Assembly: GCF_004745505.1 (NCBI RefSeq)
Contig: NZ_RKLX01000001.1
Span: forward strand, 124,001 to 188,000
Origin: Levilactobacillus suantsaiihabitans
GTDB lineage: Bacteria; Bacillota; Bacilli; Lactobacillales; Lactobacillaceae
Reading direction: 5' to 3'
Length of the DNA: 64,000 nucleotides
Position 1 is the stretch's first letter; every line of letters begins with the position of its first letter. The position numbers and the translations under genes are program-made. The notes beneath the pieces were generated by a model. That model saw nothing but the letters and a program-made list of their open reading frames with translations. It searched no databases and was not told where the DNA came from. Shown piece after piece: positions 9,181 through 17,983 of the stretch.

Positions 9181-9972
9181 ATGAAAATTGTGGTTTGTAT
9201 CAAACAAGTTCCCGAAACCAACGACGTCAAAATCGACCCGGTCACGCACAACCTGGACCGGCGCGGTCTGGCGGGCGTGATGAATCCCTTTGACAAGAAC
9301 GCCATCGAACTGGCCTTGACCTTAAAAGATAGCCGTGACGACGTGCAAGTCGCTCTGCTGACCATGGGACCCGACGACTACGCCGAATCCCTGCGTGAAG
9401 GCATGGCCATGGGGGCCGATGAAGGCTACCTGTTGTCTGACCGCGCCTTTGCTGGGGCCGACACCCTGGCCACGGGCTACGTGATTGCCCAGGCCTTGAA
9501 GAAAATTGGCGACGCCGACCTGATTTTATTTGGTCGTCAAGCCGTCGATGCCGATACCGGTCAGGTGGGGCCCATCGTAGCCGAATTTCTCCACCAACCG
9601 CAAATCACCTACGCCGCCAGTCTGCGACTCAGTGGCGCCAACGAGGTCACGGCCGAACGCCTGTTAGAAGACACCAAGCAAACGCTAGTCGCCCAACTGC
9701 CCGCCGTTGTCAGTGTCCGTAGCGAACTCAATACGCCCCGTTACCCCACGCCGCGTAACATTCAACTGAGTTTCGCCAAGCCACTGACCGTTTGGCACCA
9801 TGATGATTTGGACCTCGACGATTCGCGGTTGGGGCAAGCTGGTTCACCGACCATCGTCACCAAGGTCTACGCGCCAGAACCCGTTAAGCGCGAATTGACC
9901 CCACTGACCGGGACGCCAAGTGACGCCGCCAGTCAACTGATCACGGCCCTGAAGAACCGGCAATTAATCTAA
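9181..9972 (+). CDS. etfB: Electron transfer flavoprotein beta subunit
   Basis: 263 residues, the normal EtfB length. It opens MKIVVCIKQVPETNDVKID and carries the ETF-beta pattern NPFDKNAIELAL near 40 and the AMP/FAD-loop region LFGRQAVDADTGQVGP near 119-134. With EtfA it carries electrons between the neighbouring acyl-CoA dehydrogenase and a redox partner; some EtfAB pairs bifurcate electrons, which cannot be judged here. AGGAGG lies 8 bases upstream of the ATG. Confidence 0.96.
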   Translation: MKIVVCIKQVPETNDVKIDPVTHNLDRRGLAGVMNPFDKNAIELALTLKDSRDDVQVALLTMGPDDYAESLREGMAMGADEGYLLSDRAFAGADTLATGYVIAQALKKIGDADLILFGRQAVDADTGQVGPIVAEFLHQPQITYAASLRLSGANEVTAERLLEDTKQTLVAQLPAVVSVRSELNTPRYPTPRNIQLSFAKPLTVWHHDDLDLDDSRLGQAGSPTIVTKVYAPEPVKRELTPLTGTPSDAASQLITALKNRQLI

Positions 9973-9985
9973 GGAGGAAGCTGCT

Positions 9986-10951
9986 ATGTCAAAACCAGAA
10001 TTATGGGTCATTGCGGAACGCCGCTTAGATCACGTGGAACCCACGACCCAACAATTGATTACCAAGGCCAAAGGATTAGCCGGCGACCATTTCAGCGTCG
10101 TGACCATCCTACTAGAAGCCACCACCGATCATTTGGAAGATGAACTCAGCGTTTACGGCCCAGATGAGATTCGCATCGCCCGCGACGACCGCTTTCCGAC
10201 CGCCACGGACGCCGAACTCGCCGACGCCATCAAGCAGTTGGTCGATCAATACCAACCCAACTCGATTCTCTTCGGCGCCACCATCACCGGCCGTTCGATT
10301 GCTCCCCGGCTTCAAGCTAAGCTCCAGACCGGCTTGACGGCCGACTGCCTGGACCTGCGTTTCGACGACGAGACCCTGGTCGCCACCAAGCCTTCCTATG
10401 GGGACAACATCATGTGTGAAATCATTTGTCCCGACCACCGGCCCCAAATGGCCACGGTCCGGCCCAACACCTTCGTGGCGGCGCCGGCAGCCGGTGCGGC
10501 CACGGTGACGGACAGTCCTGTGACCTTCCATCCCGTTGACCGCCTCCACGTCACGGCAGCCACACCGGTGGTCAACACGGCCACCACGGTCGGCGATGCC
10601 AGTCGCGTTGTGGCGTTAGGTCGTGGTGCGGCTAGTGCGGCCACCATCGACAGCGCCACGAAGCTCGCGGAAAAGCTCGGCGGTCGCATCGGGGTCTCCC
10701 GGCCACTGACGGACCAACCGCGCTTCACCCACGACGACCAAATCGGCCAGAGTGGTAACACCATTCACCCCGAACTGATCGTCAACTTCGGGATCAGCGG
10801 CGCCGTTCAGTACCTGGTCGGCATGCAAGATTCCCAGACCATCGTTGCGGTCAACGCCGATGAAAATGCGCCGATCTTTGACGTGGCGGATTACGGCTAC
10901 GTCGGCGATGCCCAGGCCTTTATGACGGCTCTGCTGGCGCAATTCAATTAA
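9986..10951 (+). CDS. etfA: Electron transfer flavoprotein alpha subunit
   Basis: 321 residues. The C-terminal FAD domain shows GRGAASAATIDSATKLAEKL, then SRPLTD, GQSGNTIHPELIVNFGISGA and AVNADENAPIF, the standard EtfA landmarks. It forms the heterodimer with EtfB and holds FAD. AAGGAGG lies 9 bases before the ATG. Last gene of the acyl-CoA dehydrogenase operon; between its stop and the terminator near 11246 lies a full A-type repeat. Confidence 0.96.
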   Translation: MSKPELWVIAERRLDHVEPTTQQLITKAKGLAGDHFSVVTILLEATTDHLEDELSVYGPDEIRIARDDRFPTATDAELADAIKQLVDQYQPNSILFGATITGRSIAPRLQAKLQTGLTADCLDLRFDDETLVATKPSYGDNIMCEIICPDHRPQMATVRPNTFVAAPAAGAATVTDSPVTFHPVDRLHVTAATPVVNTATTVGDASRVVALGRGAASAATIDSATKLAEKLGGRIGVSRPLTDQPRFTHDDQIGQSGNTIHPELIVNFGISGAVQYLVGMQDSQTIVAVNADENAPIFDVADYGYVGDAQAFMTALLAQFN

Positions 10952-10968
10952 ATTTAGATACATTGGCG

Positions 10969-11164
10969 AAACCAGGTGCCTGCGTCAGCTAGGGGTTCCG
11001 CCTGCTATGGGGACCACCTGCAGCCCAGAAGCGGGCTTCCGGTTCGCTTCAAAGCCTCGCAAAAAGCGCGAGTCTCTGAAGTCGTCCCGCCCAGTAACCT
11101 GGCCAAAAACGCCAGCTAACTGGGCCGACACAGCTGGCTCCACCCCTAGCTGACTCCGGCGAGA
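10969..11164 (+). repeat. Element A, copy 1 (plus orientation)
   Basis: About 196 bases from AAACCAG to TCCGGCGAG. The terminal helix GTCAGCTAGGGG (10984-10995) pairs perfectly with CCCCTAGCTGAC (11143-11154). An internal helix is CTTC+CTCGC / GCGAG+GAAG. It lies between etfA and the terminator at 11246. Related copies are at 22942, 29574 and 32718. Confidence 0.85.
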
Positions 11165-11245
11165 TTGGGTGTTTATCATGACTTAGTGTTGGTCTGGTAG
11201 CCAGCCATCCGTCAAGGTATCTCTTTAAATTTCAATGACAATTAG

Positions 11246-11292
11246 AAAACGATAGACGAACAAGCGCCGTGCTTGCCGTCTACCGTTTTTTG
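11246..11292. terminator. Bidirectional terminator between etfA and the small membrane protein
   Basis: ACGATAGACG pairs with CGTCTACCGT around an inner CAAGC/GCTTG stem, with T-runs on both strands (TTTTTT on plus, TTTTC on minus). Confidence 0.8.
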
Positions 11293-11335
11293 CGTTTCCA
11301 AGAGATTTCTGTCCGCACTGAAACCGCCTCATCTA

Positions 11336-11665
11336 TCAGCCCACCAGCGGTACCAGCAGATTGCCGATCACGATTAGAGGAGCGGTCAAGAATACTAGTG
11401 CCCCTGCCGCAACATCACTGCCTATTCGGGGGGTTCCTTGTGACGACTGAACCTCGCGTTGCCACCGCTTAACCTGGCTAGCGGCCCACGGAAAGGTCAG
11501 GTAGCTGCAGACCCAGTACCAGGACACCTCGTTCCAAGCAAACAGCGCCGGACTCAGCGTTAAGCGCCCCGTCAGCCACAACAGTCCCACCAATAACGGC
11601 AAGGCCTCGGTGTACCCCACCAGGTCGTGGCGCAGCGATTGGCCTAATTGTTTTGTATTGCGCAC
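11336..11665 (-). CDS. Small membrane protein, unknown function
   Basis: About 109 residues with three likely membrane segments (around ALPLLVGLLWLTG, VSWYWVCSYLTFPW and AAGALVFLTAPLIVIGNLLV). I do not recognise a family. The start is uncertain: a GTG at 11665 has AGAAGG 8 bases upstream; an ATG two codons earlier is too close to that site. It stands alone between two terminators. Confidence 0.55.
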   Translation of the reverse strand: MRNTKQLGQSLRHDLVGYTEALPLLVGLLWLTGRLTLSPALFAWNEVSWYWVCSYLTFPWAASQVKRWQREVQSSQGTPRIGSDVAAGALVFLTAPLIVIGNLLVPLVG

Positions 11666-11823
11666 CGCCATCACCTTCTTTAATACCCTCAGCATAGTCC
11701 CGCTTGCCTGAATTGCCAGCGTTGTGAAATAGCCCGTGACGGTTCGTTTAGTGAAAATGCCAATAGTGGCTTAGCCGTTTAGGGGTGCGTGCAAACACCC
11801 CATTTTCCCCAACCTTAAGTCAC

Positions 11824-11851
11824 CAAAAAAGCCCAGGCACTCGGCCCGGAC
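11824..11851 (-). terminator. Terminator after the PEPCK/HprK-like gene
   Basis: On minus, GTCCGGGC pairs with GCCTGGGC around CGAGT, followed by TTTTTTGG. Confidence 0.85.
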
Positions 11852-11863
11852 TCCGTGTAAAAC

Positions 11864-13582
11864 TCACATTTTCAACAAGACTTGCAACAATTCCCGCGCC
11901 GATTCGTTCAGCTTGTCTTGGGACTTGTCGTTGCCTAGGTGGGTATAGATTTCGCCCACGTAGACGTCGTCGTGGAACAGTTGGTCGAAGACGGCGTCGA
12001 TCACCGGCTTAGTGGCCGCCTGTTCTTGGACAGGGCCGAATGGGTTGGCGAAGAACGTCGTGCTCATCCCCACCTCATCCGTGGTGCCCAGCGCCTTTCG
12101 CTTGCCGGCCACGAAGGTCGCCTTGGCAGATTCCTGGTCAGTAAACCGGTGAATGCCGATGGCGTCATCGTAGTTGTTGGCGTAGACCCACATGTCGATT
12201 TCGTGGTGCGCCACGATGCGTGACCAGGTGTTGGCCGGGATGATGACCCGCGCGTTCTTTTGCTCGGGGTTCATGTATACCCCCCGGTCCATGTTGTTGA
12301 AGGCCACTTCGCTACTCAGGTCATCCAAGCGGACAAAGGCCCCGGTCTCCGTGCCTTGGGCGTAGAGTTTGCCGTCAGCCAGCGTGAAGCTCCCCATGTC
12401 ATCGAAGATGGTTTCGATGTTGACGATTTCTTCGTCGGCCACATTTTGCAGAGCCTCGATGGACTCGGACTTGCCGGCCCCGGAATCGCCGAAGAAGACC
12501 ACCGTCTTGGTTTTCCCGTTGGCAAAGGTGATCTTGACCATTGAGCCGTGGATTGGCAGCTTCTTTTCCGCAATCATGTGGAGATTGTGCAGCGTCAAGC
12601 ACATCTTCTTCATGTAGCCGAAGTAAGTCGTCTGGTCGTTGTACGGCACTTGGCCGACGTAGATGCCATTGGCGGCGTCGTAGAAATAGTGGCCGTTTTC
12701 TGGTTGGTCATCACTGGCAACGCCGGGTGTCCCAAATAACAGGACCAAGTCGGGCTTTTGCCCAGCAATTTCCTGGCTATCGGCCAACTGGAACAAGTTG
12801 GCCAGTGCAATTCCGGAAGCCAAGTAATCCCGGTGGAAGTAAATGTACGCCAGGCTCTCGCCAATCTTAGCGGGGTAACAGAACCAATCGTCTTCGGTCC
12901 CCTGGAAGTTGTCCAACGGGTTGACCTTGGTCGCCGTGAACAGGCCCTTACGCTTGTTACTCTTGGTGTGCAGCATCATTGGTGGCCGCAACATCAAGCG
13001 GCTGATGAAGCGAATATTTTTCAGCTTTTCGTAGCCGGCCGGTTCTGGCCACTTGACCTGTTCCAGCAGGACACACGCACTGGAACCGGCGCTGATTTGC
13101 CGATAAACGTGGTTGGCGTGCCCCTGTAGCTTCTCTTCGATCGTCCGGTACAGCCGAATGACTAAGTCATTAAAATGTTGGTCGATCGTCATAAATTCAC
13201 TGCTGACCACATCATTTTGCCGGACTGTCATCGTGGCGACCCGCAGATACGTCCGGTAATACGAGTACAGGTCTTCGATGCTGGCCAAGACTTCACTCGC
13301 CGGGAACTGACGGGTAGCGTTCGGCTGATCAGTCAAAATGGCCTTGACCGTGTCCAAATACGTCTCCGGTGAAACCAGATTAAACGTGCCGGCCGGATCC
13401 GCGTCGGCGGGCACCTTATCGCGTTGTTCATCCAAGAACAGCCGCACGAAGCTGGCGAGCTCCTGACTGTTGACCAAATCAAAAATGCTGGTGATGAAGC
13501 GGGCGTTATAGTTGAGCACCGCCACACTCCGGTCTGGGTTCGCGTAAAACGCGGCTAAATCAATCGGTTTCGGTGTTTGCAT
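11864..13582 (-). CDS. PEPCK/HPr-kinase-like P-loop protein
   Basis: 572 residues. The P-loop GDSGAGKSESIEAL at 365-378 resembles the HPr kinase type (GxSGxGKSE) and the related ATP-PEP carboxykinase fold; downstream FDDMG near 396 and a C-terminal domain follow. Homologues in lactobacilli are often labelled PEP carboxykinase, but the long N-terminal half (1-340) is not that of a classical PckA and I see no clear oxaloacetate site. It may be a carboxykinase-like kinase. Single gene with its own terminator. ATG start preceded by AAAGGGG. Confidence 0.7.
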   Translation of the reverse strand: MQTPKPIDLAAFYANPDRSVAVLNYNARFITSIFDLVNSQELASFVRLFLDEQRDKVPADADPAGTFNLVSPETYLDTVKAILTDQPNATRQFPASEVLASIEDLYSYYRTYLRVATMTVRQNDVVSSEFMTIDQHFNDLVIRLYRTIEEKLQGHANHVYRQISAGSSACVLLEQVKWPEPAGYEKLKNIRFISRLMLRPPMMLHTKSNKRKGLFTATKVNPLDNFQGTEDDWFCYPAKIGESLAYIYFHRDYLASGIALANLFQLADSQEIAGQKPDLVLLFGTPGVASDDQPENGHYFYDAANGIYVGQVPYNDQTTYFGYMKKMCLTLHNLHMIAEKKLPIHGSMVKITFANGKTKTVVFFGDSGAGKSESIEALQNVADEEIVNIETIFDDMGSFTLADGKLYAQGTETGAFVRLDDLSSEVAFNNMDRGVYMNPEQKNARVIIPANTWSRIVAHHEIDMWVYANNYDDAIGIHRFTDQESAKATFVAGKRKALGTTDEVGMSTTFFANPFGPVQEQAATKPVIDAVFDQLFHDDVYVGEIYTHLGNDKSQDKLNESARELLQVLLKM

Positions 13583-13895
13583 GCAAAAACCCCTTTCAAA
13601 TTATGTAGCCCCTATCGCTGCTGGTCGACTGGCCAGCGGACACTGACGACAGTCGATCAACCAGTACCGCCAAAATCAATCGGCGTTGACCTTAATACAT
13701 CATTCTAGCCTAAATCCGTCCCGGTGGGAAGCAACTTCGTCAAAATCGACTGGCACCTAAAAACCAGCCCATCAGTCACGCCAATTCGCTCACACCCCTG
13801 TGCTTCCAGCCGCAACACCCATTAGCGACGTGGGGCAACGGTCGGTAACGCCACCACCGCAACCAACCGATAAGCCGGTCCAGCACCACTGCCTT
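13583..13895. other. Intergenic stretch without a gene
   Basis: 313 bases between the start of the P-loop gene and the end of the LysR gene. I see no supported reading frame, hairpin terminator or repeat copy; it presumably holds the promoter of the P-loop gene. Confidence 0.5.
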
Positions 13896-14783
13896 CTACT
13901 TTTGCCCTGCCGATTGAAAGACTTGAAACAGCTGACGCAGGGTATCGTGTTGCGGATTATCCGCGCGGTACATGGCGTAGATGACCCGCAAGTCTTCGGG
14001 TACGTTGACCGGAATCTTGACCACGTCAAAAGCTTCCAGGTACAAGGTGTCTGCGACCAACCCGACGGCCGCGCCGGCTTGAACCATCCCGGCGATCGAG
14101 ATCTCATCGGGATAGGCCGCGTCGACCTGTAGCTGGTCGGCCACGCCCTGCCGGCGCAAGGTGCGCTGGACTTTTTGGCCAATCAATAGGTCGGGCGTAT
14201 AGGTCAACACCGGATACGCTGCCAGGTCCGTCAAATCCAACCGCGGCTTAGCGGCAAGGGGATGGTCGGGCGCCACGATGACGATGAAGGCCTGCTTAAG
14301 CAACGGCTGATACAGCACCCCGGCCGCGCGACTGTCCGTAGCGGCGATGCCCAGGTCATATTGCTTGGCGGCCAACCCGGTCTGAATCTTTTCGGTGGTC
14401 ACACTGTGGAGCTCGAAGCGGACCTGCTGGGTGTGGGCTTGTTCAAATTGATGCAAGACGCGCGGCAAATAGGTCCCGATCACCGTGGGGATACAGCCGA
14501 CCCGCAACGTCACCGGCTGCGTGGCATGGGCCGCCTGAAGCCGAGTTATCCCGTCATCTAACGTCTGTAGGCTTTGTTGGACCACTTGCAGGAGCTGCCC
14601 ACCTGTGGATGTTAGCACAATGTGGCGCCCCTGTTTGACAAATAACGGCAAATCTAACTCGTCTTCTAATTTATGAATCGCGGTCGTCAGACTCGGTTGA
14701 CTGACCCGCAACTCTTGGGCTGCCTGGGTGTAGTTCTCCAACCGCCCGACACATTCAAAGTAGCGTAATTGATTTAGGTTCAT
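13896..14783 (-). CDS. LysR-family transcriptional regulator
   Basis: 295 residues. The N-terminal winged HTH is clear (MNLNQLRYFECVGRLENYTQ, then VSQPSLTTAIHKLE near 28-41), followed by a two-lobed effector domain. LysR proteins usually control the divergent gene; here that is the MFS-AroE-SDR operon across a 166-base gap. The gap contains AT-rich dyads such as ATCTATAG...AGACTATG near 14810-14830, possible LysR sites. The effector may be a hydroaromatic acid; inference from the neighbours. Confidence 0.93.
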   Translation of the reverse strand: MNLNQLRYFECVGRLENYTQAAQELRVSQPSLTTAIHKLEDELDLPLFVKQGRHIVLTSTGGQLLQVVQQSLQTLDDGITRLQAAHATQPVTLRVGCIPTVIGTYLPRVLHQFEQAHTQQVRFELHSVTTEKIQTGLAAKQYDLGIAATDSRAAGVLYQPLLKQAFIVIVAPDHPLAAKPRLDLTDLAAYPVLTYTPDLLIGQKVQRTLRRQGVADQLQVDAAYPDEISIAGMVQAGAAVGLVADTLYLEAFDVVKIPVNVPEDLRVIYAMYRADNPQHDTLRQLFQVFQSAGQK

Positions 14784-14887
14784 GTTCGTCCCTCTGTTCT
14801 ATCTTTCACAATCTATAGGCATAGACTATGAATCGTTGACCAATCGGTAGTGGTATTTTTCCCTCCTCCACCTTAACATAAAGGGCG

Positions 14888-14903
14888 TAGAAAACGTTTT
14901 CTA
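14888..14903. promoter_or_regulatory. Palindromic cre site upstream of the MFS-AroE-SDR operon
   Basis: TAGAAAACGTTTTCTA is a perfect 16-base palindrome and fits the CcpA cre consensus except for A instead of T at the outer position. It lies about 47 bases before the MFS start, so carbon catabolite control of the operon is likely. Confidence 0.75.
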
Positions 14904-14949
14904 ATTCGAACTTATTCAATTCCTATTCTATTCAAGGCGGTGTTCAATC

Positions 14950-16182
14950 ATGGAAGCAACTCACACAACTCCAGTATCCGGCCACCGACGGCTCATCTTT
15001 ACCGCGGCCTTTATCATCATCTTCTGCTGTTCCGCATCCGCAGCGTTTTCTGTTTTCGCCGACACTTTGGTGAAAGCCACCAGTGCCACGGCCTCACAGG
15101 TGGCCCTGACCCTGACGATCTATCAATTCTTCATGGCGGCCTTCGGGATCCTGTCCGGGCGCATCATCGACCACTCTTCTCCCAAGAAACTGATGTACGT
15201 CGGTGGCTTTATCTTTGGCCTCGGCTGGTTTCTCGGGGCCTTCGCCCACAACATTTGGTTCCTGTACTTCTCCATCGGCATCCTCGCCGGGAGCGGCAAC
15301 GGTCTGTTGTACAACCCTTCGCTACTGACGACGCTGAAATGGTTCCCCGAAAAGCGCGGGACGATTTCTGGCCTGTTGTTAGGCGCCGCTTCGCTCGGGC
15401 CGCTGGTCTTGGCCAAGGCCGGTGCTTGGCTCTGTGATACCATGGGCGCCAACGGCTTGATGCCGATTGGGATTGCCTATCTGGCGTTGATCTGGCTGGT
15501 CGGTTGGCTAATGGCTTCTCCAGAAACGCCGGCGCAAGACACCAATCAACCCGCACCGGCCACGACCGGTCAATCCCCTAAGCAAATGATGGGGTCCTTA
15601 AACTTCTGGCTATTACTCTTGCTGTTTGCGATTGCCTGCACGGCCGGCATCATGTTGATTGGGTCGCTGTCTTCCATCGCGCAGATTCAGCTGCAATTGA
15701 CCCCCATCGTGGCGGCGAACTTCGTGGTCGTCAACACCCTGGCAAACTTCTTCGGTCGGATGATTACGGGGCGGGCCGTCGATAAATTAGGCGAGACTCG
15801 CACGTTACTGGTCATCTTATGCCTGACCATCATCGGCCTGGCCGGCCTGCGCTTGGCCACCAACATTGCCATCTTCACCATCTTCTTGATTGTCTTGGGG
15901 GCATCCTTTGGCGGCGTGCTGGTCGTCTTCCCAACCTTGACCGGTAAGACGTTTGGCCAGAAATTCTCCGGTACCAACTACGGCATCATGTTCTTCGGAT
16001 ACGCGATTGGGGCGCTGATTGGTCCGCAAATCGCGACGCTCTCCATGAATGCCGGCGCCGGGACTCACGCCTACTACGGCTCTTACTTAGTTGCCATTGG
16101 CGTGGCCGTCATTGGGATTCTGATTGACCTGTACCTGATTCACCAAGGCATCGGTAAGCACACACCAGCCCCTACCGACTAA
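14950..16182 (+). CDS. MFS transporter, oxalate/formate antiporter-like
   Basis: 410 residues with about 12 membrane segments. The loop-2 motif GRIIDHSSPKKLMYVGG and loop-8 GRAVDKLGETR are typical MFS, and the general pattern fits the OFA (oxalate:formate antiporter-like) group that handles carboxylates. First gene of the operon with aroE-like and SDR genes and divergent from lysR. A hydroaromatic carboxylate such as quinate or shikimate would fit the partners; this is inference. AAGGCGG precedes the ATG. Confidence 0.85.
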   Translation: MEATHTTPVSGHRRLIFTAAFIIIFCCSASAAFSVFADTLVKATSATASQVALTLTIYQFFMAAFGILSGRIIDHSSPKKLMYVGGFIFGLGWFLGAFAHNIWFLYFSIGILAGSGNGLLYNPSLLTTLKWFPEKRGTISGLLLGAASLGPLVLAKAGAWLCDTMGANGLMPIGIAYLALIWLVGWLMASPETPAQDTNQPAPATTGQSPKQMMGSLNFWLLLLLFAIACTAGIMLIGSLSSIAQIQLQLTPIVAANFVVVNTLANFFGRMITGRAVDKLGETRTLLVILCLTIIGLAGLRLATNIAIFTIFLIVLGASFGGVLVVFPTLTGKTFGQKFSGTNYGIMFFGYAIGALIGPQIATLSMNAGAGTHAYYGSYLVAIGVAVIGILIDLYLIHQGIGKHTPAPTD

Positions 16183-16233
16183 TCTTTCTGGCTGAGAAAC
16201 GAACTTTAACCCATAACCAAAGGAAGTAATCTT

Positions 16234-17085
16234 ATGGAAATCGATGGACATACTAAATTAGTGGGCCTGATCGCCCACCCGGCGGGACACTCAAAGTCTC
16301 CTGCCATGCACAATGCGGCCTTTGACCTGGACGATATCAACGCGCGCTTTCTGGCATTTGACGTTGACCCAGACCAACTCCCCGCTGCCGTCAACGCCCT
16401 GCGCGCCTTTAAAATGCTGGGAGCCAGCGTCTCCATGCCGTTCAAGCAAGCGATCATTCCGCTCCTGGACCACCTCGACAAAACCGCAGAACTGGTTGGT
16501 GCCGTCAACACCGTGGTCAACCACGACGGCGAACTGACCGGTTACACCACCGATGGTATCGGCTTCGTGGAGGCGTTAAAAGACGACGGTGTACACTTGA
16601 CCGGCCAGACCATGACGCTGGCTGGCGTCGGCGGGGCCGGGACACCCATTGCGATTCAGGCGGCCCTCTCCGGCTTAACGACGCTCAACGTCTTCAACAT
16701 CAACGACCCGTCCGTGGCCAACGCTAAAAAGATCGTCCAAATCATCAATGACCAGACCGATTGCCACGCGACTTTCTATCCACTGGAAGACCGGGACCAA
16801 TTTAAACAAAAACTCAGCGAAAGTGACGTCTACACCGACGCGACCGGCCTAGGCATGGGCAAATTGGTCGACCAGACCTTGGTGGACGACCCCAGTTGGT
16901 TCCACGCCGACATGACGGTCTTTGACACCGTCTATGCCCCAAGCGTGACCAAGCTGATGGGCGTGGCTAACCAAGCCCACGTGGCACACGTCATCAACGG
17001 GCAAGGCATGCTACTGAACCAAGGCGCCGCGGCCTTCAAGTTGTGGACGGGACAACCGATGCCCTTAAAAGATATGACACTTTAG
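16234..17085 (+). CDS. aroE: Shikimate/quinate dehydrogenase (AroE family)
   Basis: 283 residues. Substrate-site serines are in GHSKSP (S20, S22), the catalytic Lys71 in SMPFKQ, Asn92 in NTVV and Asp107 in TTDGIGF; the nucleotide loop GVGGAGTP is near 125-132. AroE enzymes reduce 3-dehydroshikimate with NADPH, and YdiB-like ones also act on quinate. Grouping with a carboxylate transporter and an SDR under LysR and cre control suggests a catabolic or electron-sink role instead of biosynthesis, so this may not be the biosynthetic aroE. AAGGAAG lies before the ATG. Confidence 0.88.
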   Translation: MEIDGHTKLVGLIAHPAGHSKSPAMHNAAFDLDDINARFLAFDVDPDQLPAAVNALRAFKMLGASVSMPFKQAIIPLLDHLDKTAELVGAVNTVVNHDGELTGYTTDGIGFVEALKDDGVHLTGQTMTLAGVGGAGTPIAIQAALSGLTTLNVFNINDPSVANAKKIVQIINDQTDCHATFYPLEDRDQFKQKLSESDVYTDATGLGMGKLVDQTLVDDPSWFHADMTVFDTVYAPSVTKLMGVANQAHVAHVINGQGMLLNQGAAAFKLWTGQPMPLKDMTL

Positions 17086-17099
17086 AGGAGGAAAAACAC

Positions 17100-17918
17100 A
17101 TGGCAGATTGGTTAGGATTAGCAGAAAAAGTCTGTGTCGTCACCGGTGCGGTCGGTGGTATGGGCGCTAAAATTTGTGAGGCTCTGGCGGAACAGCACGC
17201 CACCGTCGTCGCCCTGGATATGGATCAAGACAAAACGGCGGAACTGGTGACCACCCTGATTAATGAGGATCACATTGCTGGACTGGCAGTCACCTGTGAC
17301 GTGACCAAGGAAGCCAGCGTCCAGCGCGCCGTCGATCAAGTTAAGGATACCTTTGGTCACGTTGACGTGGTCATCAACACCGCGGGTATTCTCAAGTTCG
17401 ACCCCTTGGAAGACCTGGACTACGCCACTTGGAAACAAGTCTTAGACGTCAATTTAAACGGCTACTACCTGATTACCCATGAATTCGGTAAGCTCATGAT
17501 TGCCCAAAAGCACGGCACCTTCGTCCACATCTCCACGGTGGCCAGTGACATCCCCGAAACCTACAGTGGCGCCTACAGCACCAGTAAGGCTGGCGTTAAC
17601 ATGCTCTCCAAGCAGGTGGCGGCTGAATGGGGAATGTTCGGCATCCGCAGTAATGTCCTCGAACCGTGCCTGGTCAAGACGCCCATGTCAGCAGCCTTCT
17701 ACGCGGATCCAGAGGTGGAAAATGGCCGCAAGTCCCTGACTGCCAGCAAGCGTATTGGGACCACCGACGACATTGCGAACGCTATCTTATTTTTGGCCAG
17801 CGACCGGTCCAGCTACATCAACGCCACCGGCCTCGCCATTGACGGTGGCTTCAGCGTGATGATGCAAAACCAAATCCCTAAGCCCGGCGGCCGCCGCGGC
17901 TTTGCGGAAACACATTAA
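17100..17918 (+). CDS. Short-chain dehydrogenase in the AroE-like operon
   Basis: 272 residues. NAD(P) motif TGAVGGMG at 15-22, NTAG at 93-96, Ser145 and the catalytic Y159-STS-K163. The cofactor-specifying D40 after strand 2 suggests NAD. The ATG at 17100 has GAGGAGG upstream and lies 14 bases after the aroE stop; the frame stays open farther upstream inside aroE. A role in oxidising or reducing a cyclohexane diol carboxylate (a hydroaromatic dehydrogenase) fits the neighbours but is inference. Confidence 0.85.
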   Translation: MADWLGLAEKVCVVTGAVGGMGAKICEALAEQHATVVALDMDQDKTAELVTTLINEDHIAGLAVTCDVTKEASVQRAVDQVKDTFGHVDVVINTAGILKFDPLEDLDYATWKQVLDVNLNGYYLITHEFGKLMIAQKHGTFVHISTVASDIPETYSGAYSTSKAGVNMLSKQVAAEWGMFGIRSNVLEPCLVKTPMSAAFYADPEVENGRKSLTASKRIGTTDDIANAILFLASDRSSYINATGLAIDGGFSVMMQNQIPKPGGRRGFAETH

Positions 17919-17931
17919 TCGAATAGCCATT

Positions 17932-17979
17932 AAAATCCCGTTGATGTTGGTAGCGATGCCAGCATTGGCGGGATTTTTT
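17932..17979. terminator. Long-stem bidirectional terminator
   Basis: AAATCCCGTTGATGTTGG pairs along its length (with G-U wobbles) with the complementary arm ending GGCGGGATTTTTT, loop TAGCGATG. T-runs on both sides suit the SDR gene on plus and the small peptide gene on minus. Confidence 0.88.
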
Positions 17980-17983
17980 GGTG

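Noticed and set aside
10985-11179. 64-residue minus-strand frame in element A, with similar frames in the copies at 29504 and 32656 (shared VEPAVS and FxANRKPA segments)
   Set aside because: They are translations of the repeat and end or start at random; changes between copies follow helix pairing, not codon positions.
13790-14182. 130-residue minus frame over the end of the lysR gene
   Set aside because: Shadow frame rich in Arg, Ser and Trp; no ribosome binding site; the LysR frame has clear homology.
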